Shown in pieces: positions 59,243-64,000 of a stretch of 64,000 bases of DNA. The DNA lies in contig NZ_SDHW01000003.1 in the NCBI RefSeq assembly GCF_004118265.1, positions 1 to 64,000 of the forward strand, written 5' to 3'. Within the stretch, counting starts at the first letter, position 1, and each line of letters begins with the position of its first letter. Position numbers and translations under genes: made by a program. Under the pieces are notes generated by a model that searched no databases, had not been told where the DNA came from, and saw nothing but the letters and a program-made list of their open reading frames with translations. The DNA is from Lacibacter luteus (GTDB lineage: Bacteria; Bacteroidota; Bacteroidia; Chitinophagales; Chitinophagaceae).

Positions 59243-59854
59243 ATGCAAACAGTAAAAGCAATCATCTTCGATTTGGGTGGCGTATTGCTCGATATCGATT
59301 TCCGTTTAACAGAAAAAGCATTTGCACATTTGGGTGTAAGCAATTTTACAAGCCTTTTCAATCAGTTTCATAGCAATGCGCTGTTTAAAAAACTGGAAAC
59401 AGGTGTGGACGAAGAATTGTTTTACGACGAATTTCGAACAGAAACAGGCTTATCCTTAACAGATGAGCAGATACGTGATGCATGGAATGCATTGTTACTT
59501 GATTTTAGGTTGGAAAGCCTGGCAGTTTTACCAGTACTGCGCAGCAAATACCAACTCTATCTTTTAAGCAACACCAACGAAATTCATTTGCAGGAGTTTC
59601 AACGCAGGTATGCATTGTTGGGAAAAGATGAAAATTTTGATGCTTTGTTTGATGCAGCCTATTATTCGCACCGCATTGGTGAACGCAAACCAAATGCATC
59701 TGCTTTTGAATATGTTTTAAATAAACACAGGCTCGATCCTGCCACTACTTTATTTATTGATGATAGTATTAATAATATTGAAGCTGCTGCTGCATTAGGT
59801 ATTCAAACAGTGCATCTTTTGCCTGGCATGAAAGTGGAAGAATTGGGTTTGTAA
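59243..59854 (+). CDS. HAD-family (subfamily IA-like) phosphatase
   Basis: This is a 203-residue haloacid-dehalogenase-type hydrolase. Motif I is F-D-L-G-G-V-L-L-D-I-D (nucleophile aspartate near residue 9), motif II is L-L-S-N-T-N, and motif III/IV is R-K-P-N-A-S and F-I-D-D-S-I-N-N. A helical cap lies at about 18-85. The ATG at 59243 is preferred over 59153, whose extra residues lie in the leader. The substrate is unknown. Confidence 0.9.
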   Translation: MQTVKAIIFDLGGVLLDIDFRLTEKAFAHLGVSNFTSLFNQFHSNALFKKLETGVDEELFYDEFRTETGLSLTDEQIRDAWNALLLDFRLESLAVLPVLRSKYQLYLLSNTNEIHLQEFQRRYALLGKDENFDALFDAAYYSHRIGERKPNASAFEYVLNKHRLDPATTLFIDDSINNIEAAAALGIQTVHLLPGMKVEELGL

Positions 59855-59970
59855 AAATCCAAAATTCAATGCCTAAAGTCCAAAACCAATAAATTTCATT
59901 AGGGATTTAATCTTGGTTTTTGGGTTTTGATACTTGGACTTTCCTCTTATGCCTTGTTCCTTGATTCTTG
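59855..59970. repeat. Imperfect inverted repeat of CCAAAA/TTTTGG words
   Basis: AAAGTCCAAAACCAA (59875-59889) and a partly complementary TTGGTTTTTGGG...CTTGGACTTT (59923-59952) form an imperfect long stem. The same words appear at 1874-1995. It is likely a dispersed intergenic repeat between convergent genes and may also act as a weak terminator. Confidence 0.45.
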
Positions 59971-59974
59971 TCTG

Positions 59975-60205
59975 TTACTTCACTTCTTCAAAATCTATAT
60001 AATCGCCTTCTTTTGCTTTGGGCGATTCCTTAACAGGTTCGGGGCGTTGCGGGTTAAAACCGTTTTGTTGCTCCTGCATGCGGTTTTGAAATTCGCTCAT
60101 TTTACTCCGCATTTCACGTGTAGCTCTCGAAACGGGTATAATAAAGTTGAAAATGAATCGGTATAAAAAGTAAAGCAATATGCCGAAAAGCAAATAACGT
60201 ATCAT
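59975..60205 (-). CDS. DUF4834 small membrane protein
   Basis: This is a 76-residue protein with one N-terminal membrane helix (about 3-24, L-L-F-G-I-L-L-Y-F-L-Y-R-F-I), a basic juxtamembrane part and a C-terminus ending G-D-Y-I-D-F-E-E-V-K. This is the DUF4834 pattern, restricted largely to Bacteroidota. Function is unknown. It is divergent from rimP. Confidence 0.82.
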   Translation of the reverse strand: MIRYLLFGILLYFLYRFIFNFIIPVSRATREMRSKMSEFQNRMQEQQNGFNPQRPEPVKESPKAKEGDYIDFEEVK

Positions 60206-60306
60206 ACTGCAAAGATAAACGAATACCCGGGCCGCTTTTGTGAAGAATCCCCTAAAGACCCCTTAGCAACAACTAAAAATAATTTTTCATTTCATCTGCA
60301 TTATGC

Positions 60307-60314
60307 TACTTTTG
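60307..60314 (+). promoter_or_regulatory. -7 promoter box of the rimP operon (TACTTTTG)
   Basis: TACTTTTG matches the TAnnTTTG consensus and is followed by CACC. It lies 59 bases before the rimP ATG. No exact TTTG -33 box is seen at the usual spacing. Confidence 0.5.
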
Positions 60315-60335
60315 CACCGGATAAAAGAAGCAGCA

Positions 60336-60363
60336 GAAGGGAACGGATACGTTCCCTTCTTTA
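60336..60363 (+). promoter_or_regulatory. Leader hairpin of the rimP-nusA-infB operon
   Basis: GAAGGGAACG pairs perfectly with CGTTCCCTTC around GATA, and TTTATTT follows. It sits in the 5' leader, ending about 10 bases before the rimP ATG. It looks like an attenuator; NusA made by the operon could act on it. Confidence 0.55.
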
Positions 60364-60373
60364 TTTCACCTAC

Positions 60374-60847
60374 ATGAACTTAGAACAAAAAGCAGCAAAC
60401 ATCAGGCAAATGGCCGAAGAACTCATTAGCAAAGATGCTGATGCCTTCCTGGTAGATATAAAACTGAAACCGGGAAATAATATCCAGGTTTTTGTTGATG
60501 GCGATGCTGGGATGCCCATTAGCCGCTGTATTGCGTATAACAGAGCATTATACAAGCAAATTGAAGAAGCGGCAATGTTTAACGAAGGCGATTTTTCGCT
60601 CGAAGTATCATCACCGGGATTGGAAGAACCGTTGAAACTTACCCGCCAGTATCTGAAAAATATCGGTCGCCCTGTAGAAGTACTATTAAAAGATGGCCGT
60701 AAAGTAAATGGAAAGCTGCTTGCAGCTGGCGAAACAGAAGTAACGGTAGAAGAAACAAGGGGAAAAGGTAAAAAGCAGGAAGTGTTGCAACATACACTTG
60801 CGTATGCAGATATTAAATCAACTAAAATTCAAATTGTATTTAACTGA
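60374..60847 (+). CDS. rimP: Ribosome maturation factor RimP
   Basis: This is a 157-residue factor needed for 30S subunit maturation. The N-terminal alpha/beta domain has F-V-D-G-D-A-G-M-P-I-S-R-C (about 38-50) and the conserved F-S-L-E-V-S-S-P-G-L-E-E-P-L (about 75-88). The C-terminal SH3-like domain follows. It opens the rimP-nusA-infB operon and is 49 bases from nusA. Confidence 0.95.
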   Translation: MNLEQKAANIRQMAEELISKDADAFLVDIKLKPGNNIQVFVDGDAGMPISRCIAYNRALYKQIEEAAMFNEGDFSLEVSSPGLEEPLKLTRQYLKNIGRPVEVLLKDGRKVNGKLLAAGETEVTVEETRGKGKKQEVLQHTLAYADIKSTKIQIVFN

Positions 60848-60896
60848 TTTCGGTTGCAAACATTGAAAACAACCGTTGTATTTAAAAAACAGAGTT

Positions 60897-62144
60897 ATGG
60901 CAAGTATCAATCTTATTGAGAGTTTCCAGGAGTTTAAGGATGCGGAAAATATTGACCGCCCCACGATGATGAAGGTGCTGGAAGATGTGTTTAAAACCCT
61001 GCTTCGTAAAAAATACGGAAGCGATGATAACTTCGACGTGATTGTGAATACCGAAAAAGGTGACTTGGAAATCATGCGTCGTCGTACAATCGTGGAAGAC
61101 GGACAGGTGGAAGATCCCCTGGCGCAGATTGCATACAGCGATGCTGTTAAGATTGAACCCGATTATGAAGTAGGCGAAGAGTTATATGAAGATGTGGATA
61201 TTCACGATTTTGGCCGTAGAGCTATCCTTGCAGCCAAGCAAACACTCGCAAGCCGCATTGGCGATTTAAAGAAAAATGTACTCGTAAAAAAATACGGCGA
61301 TCGCATTGGCGAAATCATTTCTGCAGAAGTTTACCAGGTATGGAAGAAAGAAGTGTTGTTGTTAGATGAAGAAGGTAACGAACTGTTATTGCCCAAAAGC
61401 GAACAGATTCCGCAGGATTATTTCAAAAAAGGCGAAAACATCCGTGCTGTTATTAAAAAAGTTGAATTAAAAAATAATGCACCCGTAATCATTTTATCAA
61501 GAACAAGTCCGTTGTTCCTTGCTAAATTGCTCGAAATTGAGGTGCCTGAAATTTTTGATGGCTTGATCGTAATCCGCAAAATCGTTCGTGAACCGGGCGA
61601 AAGAGCAAAAGTAGCTGTAGAAAGCTTCGACGATCGTATTGATCCGGTGGGTGCCTGCGTTGGTATGAAAGGTAGCCGTATACACGGTATTGTTCGTGAG
61701 CTGAAGAATGAGAACATTGATGTAATTAATTTTACAAACAACATCAATCTGCTTATTCAGCGTTCATTAACCCCTGCAAAAATTACCAGCATGGATATTG
61801 ATCAGGATGGTAAACATGCAGAAGTATACCTCAAACCCGACCAGGTATCGCTTGCAATTGGTAAGCGTGGTGTAAACATTAAACTTGCCTGCGAGTTAAC
61901 AGGCTTTGAAATTGATGTTTACCGTGATACAGAAGAAGAAACCAACGAATTCGATATCGATCTGGATGAATTTACAGATGAGATTGATGGTTGGGTAATT
62001 GATGAGTTGAAGCGTATTGGTTGCGATACTGCACGCAGCGTACTTGATCTTACAACCGAAGAGCTGGAACGCCGTACAGATCTGGAAAAAGAAACCATTG
62101 AAGAAGTGCGCAGGGTGTTGAAGGAAGAGTTTGAAAAAGAATAA
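60897..62144 (+). CDS. nusA: Transcription termination/antitermination factor NusA
   Basis: This is a 415-residue protein. The order is the N-terminal RNA polymerase-binding domain (about 1-125), S1 domain (about 130-200), KH1 (about 230-290, V-G-A-C-V-G-M-K-G-S-R-I) and KH2 (about 300-365, L-A-I-G-K-R-G-V-N-I-K-L-A). A short C-terminal helical region (about 370-415) ends the protein without the second acidic repeat of E. coli NusA. The ATG at 60897 is chosen; the frame extends to a TTG at 60876. It regulates pausing and antitermination. Confidence 0.95.
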   Translation: MASINLIESFQEFKDAENIDRPTMMKVLEDVFKTLLRKKYGSDDNFDVIVNTEKGDLEIMRRRTIVEDGQVEDPLAQIAYSDAVKIEPDYEVGEELYEDVDIHDFGRRAILAAKQTLASRIGDLKKNVLVKKYGDRIGEIISAEVYQVWKKEVLLLDEEGNELLLPKSEQIPQDYFKKGENIRAVIKKVELKNNAPVIILSRTSPLFLAKLLEIEVPEIFDGLIVIRKIVREPGERAKVAVESFDDRIDPVGACVGMKGSRIHGIVRELKNENIDVINFTNNINLLIQRSLTPAKITSMDIDQDGKHAEVYLKPDQVSLAIGKRGVNIKLACELTGFEIDVYRDTEEETNEFDIDLDEFTDEIDGWVIDELKRIGCDTARSVLDLTTEELERRTDLEKETIEEVRRVLKEEFEKE

Positions 62145-62229
62145 CCTTTACAGGTTATCGCAATAAGATTTATTTAAACAATTAAACAAGTTGTTCCCTT
62201 CATAAATAGCAGATGCAGGGAAAGAAATT

Positions 62230-64000
62230 ATGTCAGAAAGTAATACACCACGTTTAATGGCCGCTGCCAAAGAGTTTAATATTGGTAAGGATACCCTTAT
62301 CGACTTTTTGGCCGCAAAAGGTTTCAGTAAAGACGACTTAAAACCTACTGCAAAACTTACAGAAGCAATGTATCGTGCTTTGCAGTCGGAATTCTCATCT
62401 GATAAACTGGCGAAAGCAAAAAGTGATCAGATCGAAATTCCAAAAGGCGGTATGTCTGATCTGAAGAAGAAAAAGGAAGAAGAGGAAGTTTCTTTCAAAA
62501 AAGAAATTACAAAGAAGAAAGACGAACCAAAGGTAGAAGAAGTAAAACCTGTTACACCGGAAGAACAACAGCCGGTGGTAGCAGAAGAGGTAAAACCGGT
62601 AGTGGTAGAAGAGAAGCCGCCTGTAGTTGTTGTTGAAGAAACAAAAACAGAAGCAGCGCCGATAGTGGAAGAGAAAGCGGTTGCCAACGAACCTGAGGTA
62701 ACGAAAATTGAAGCGCCGGAAGTAGAAGGTCCAAAGATCATTGCCAAAATTGATCTGGATAAAATTGATTCTTCTACCAAACCAAAGAAGATTGAAAAGC
62801 GCAAGCCAGAAGCTGAGTCGAGAATTGAAATAGTGAAGAAAGAAGAAGTGGTTGCAGAACAACCTGCACCGCAACCGGTAGCAGAGCAACAAGAATCTGC
62901 AGAAGACGAAGAAGTTGTTATCGAAAACATCAAGGCAGACAAACTGGAAGGTCCGAAAATTCTCGGCAAAATTGATTTGCCGGTTAATCCCGATACAAGA
63001 CCTAAGCCCGCATCTGATAAAGAGAAGCGTAAACGTAAGCGTATTCCTATCGATAAAAAAGGATCGCAACCTGCGCAAGGCGAAGGACAACAAGGTGGTG
63101 GCGGACATCATCAGGGCGGTGGTTTCCAAAACCGTGGCGGACAACAACATGGCGGTGGCAATCAGCAACGCAGAGGTCCGGGTGGTCCTAACCAGGGCGG
63201 TAACAGAAACGATCGTGGGCGCATACAGGTTAAGCGTGAAGATAAAGTCATCGACGAAAAAGAAATTCAGGAAAAGTTGCGTGAAACGCAGGCGAAACTT
63301 GCCGGCCAGGGTGGTCGTGGTAAGAGCCTGAAAGCGAAGTACCGTAAGCTGAAGCGTGATGAAATGGCTGATAATATGAACGACGGTGCAGAAGATAACA
63401 AGCTGCAGGTAACCGAGTTCGTAAGTGCGGCAGAGTTGGCAAGCTTAATGGATGTTTCTGCAACCGATGTTGTGGCAAAATGTTTTGGTTTGGGTATGAT
63501 GGTTTCTATCAACCAGCGTCTCGATGCCGAAGTAATTGAACTTGTTGCCGGTGAATTTGGTTTTGAAGTTGAGTTCATCGATATGGAAAAGCAGGCCGAA
63601 ATGGAGGAAGAAGAAGAAGTGGATGATGTGGACAGTCTGCAGCCACGTGCGCCGATTGTAACCATCATGGGTCACGTAGATCATGGTAAAACTTCATTGC
63701 TCGATTATATCCGTAATGCGAATGTAGTGTCAGGTGAAGCGGGTGGTATTACCCAGCACATCGGTGCTTACGAAGTAAAAACAGAAAGTGGCAAAAAGAT
63801 CACCTTCCTCGATACACCTGGTCACGAAGCGTTTACAGCGATGCGTGCACGTGGTGCGAAGGTTACAGATATTGCTGTAATTGTGGTAGCGGCAGATGAT
63901 GCGGTGATGCCACAAACAAAAGAAGCGATCAGCCACGCTCAGGCAGCCGGTGTGCCAATGATTTTTGCGGTTAACAAAATCGATAAAGATGGGGCTAATC
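62230..64000 (+). CDS. infB: Translation initiation factor IF-2 (3' end outside window)
   Basis: At least 590 residues are visible, and the reading frame continues past the window edge. The N-terminal IF2_N domain (about 8-55, [13 protein letters not shown]) is followed by a long low-complexity linker with two E-G-P-K-I motifs and a Gly/Gln-rich patch (about 275-330). A second IF2_N domain (about 395-445) precedes the GTPase domain, whose P-loop G-H-V-D-H-G-K-T is at about residue 481 and D-T-P-G-H-E at about 528. N-K-I-D is just before the end. It recruits initiator tRNA to the ribosome. Confidence 0.95.
   Translation, partial: MSESNTPRLMAAAKEFNIGKDTLIDFLAAKGFSKDDLKPTAKLTEAMYRALQSEFSSDKLAKAKSDQIEIPKGGMSDLKKKKEEEEVSFKKEITKKKDEPKVEEVKPVTPEEQQPVVAEEVKPVVVEEKPPVVVVEETKTEAAPIVEEKAVANEPEVTKIEAPEVEGPKIIAKIDLDKIDSSTKPKKIEKRKPEAESRIEIVKKEEVVAEQPAPQPVAEQQESAEDEEVVIENIKADKLEGPKILGKIDLPVNPDTRPKPASDKEKRKRKRIPIDKKGSQPAQGEGQQGGGGHHQGGGFQNRGGQQHGGGNQQRRGPGGPNQGGNRNDRGRIQVKREDKVIDEKEIQEKLRETQAKLAGQGGRGKSLKAKYRKLKRDEMADNMNDGAEDNKLQVTEFVSAAELASLMDVSATDVVAKCFGLGMMVSINQRLDAEVIELVAGEFGFEVEFIDMEKQAEMEEEEEVDDVDSLQPRAPIVTIMGHVDHGKTSLLDYIRNANVVSGEAGGITQHIGAYEVKTESGKKITFLDTPGHEAFTAMRARGAKVTDIAVIVVAADDAVMPQTKEAISHAQAAGVPMIFAVNKIDKDGAN

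Noticed and set aside
62395-63168. 257-codon minus-strand frame
   Set aside because: It is antisense to the low-complexity linker of infB; its F/L/R/C richness is a mirror artefact.

Overview
The window looks like a chromosome segment of a Bacteroidota bacterium, most likely family Chitinophagaceae. Supporting signs are the SusC/SusD pair, a type IX secretion sorting domain, TAnnTTTG-like promoter boxes, few Shine-Dalgarno sequences, and Bacteroidota-type small families (DUF4834, GLPGLI-like, DUF5123/DUF4957). This is inferred from gene content and style; no 16S rRNA gene is present.

Layout. Bases 1-127 look like one end of an IS21-type insertion sequence. Bases 163-14116 are mixed housekeeping and hypothetical genes: a DUF3606 protein, an arginyl-transferase-like protein, an ECF sigma/anti-sigma/secreted-protein trio, a cysteine desulfurase, an L,D-transpeptidase-like protein, sigma-54, a PIF1-like helicase, a GxxExxY nuclease-fold protein next to a nested hairpin, and SSB.

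Bases 14120-53314 form one large pectin utilisation locus. A LacI-type regulator lies divergent from three collinear blocks. Block 1 (15526-22200) is SusC, SusD and a surface lipoprotein, and ends at a strong terminator. Block 2 (22346-38872) encodes extracellular or periplasmic attack enzymes: two PL1 lyases (one fused to a CE8 pectin methylesterase and a T9SS tail), a CE12 acetylesterase, CE8, two alpha/beta-hydrolase esterases, a DUF1593 protein, GH43, two Gfo/Idh/MocA oxidoreductases and an NTF2-like protein. Block 3 (38981-53241) encodes GH28, GH105, a divergent CE8, then the cytoplasmic route UxaB, UxaC, KduD, KduI, two KdgK-type kinases, a YhcH protein, Eda and an ExuT-type transporter, and ends at a strong terminator. 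Together the genes describe de-esterification, depolymerisation, import and conversion of galacturonate and unsaturated uronates to pyruvate and glyceraldehyde-3-phosphate. Altronate dehydratase (UxaA) is the one expected step not in the window. Blocks 1 and 3 share a 29-bp upstream sequence, identical except at one base, that contains a PurR-like LacI-family operator. This ties them to the adjacent regulator.

Bases 53383-64000 return to housekeeping: a hypothetical protein, a nuclease, a WYL regulator, a DUF2975/XRE pair, tRNA-Asn, a Rieske protein with HflX, an outer-membrane barrel, a CAU tRNA, a HAD phosphatase, DUF4834, and the rimP-nusA-infB operon. infB runs off the right edge.

The most interesting non-coding signals are the twin LacI operators; an exact 24-bp element placed 32 nt before the ATG of two unrelated genes 51 kb apart; the nested palindrome beside the GxxExxY gene; and a 22-bp AAACGTTT-centred palindrome upstream of a small zinc-finger-like gene.
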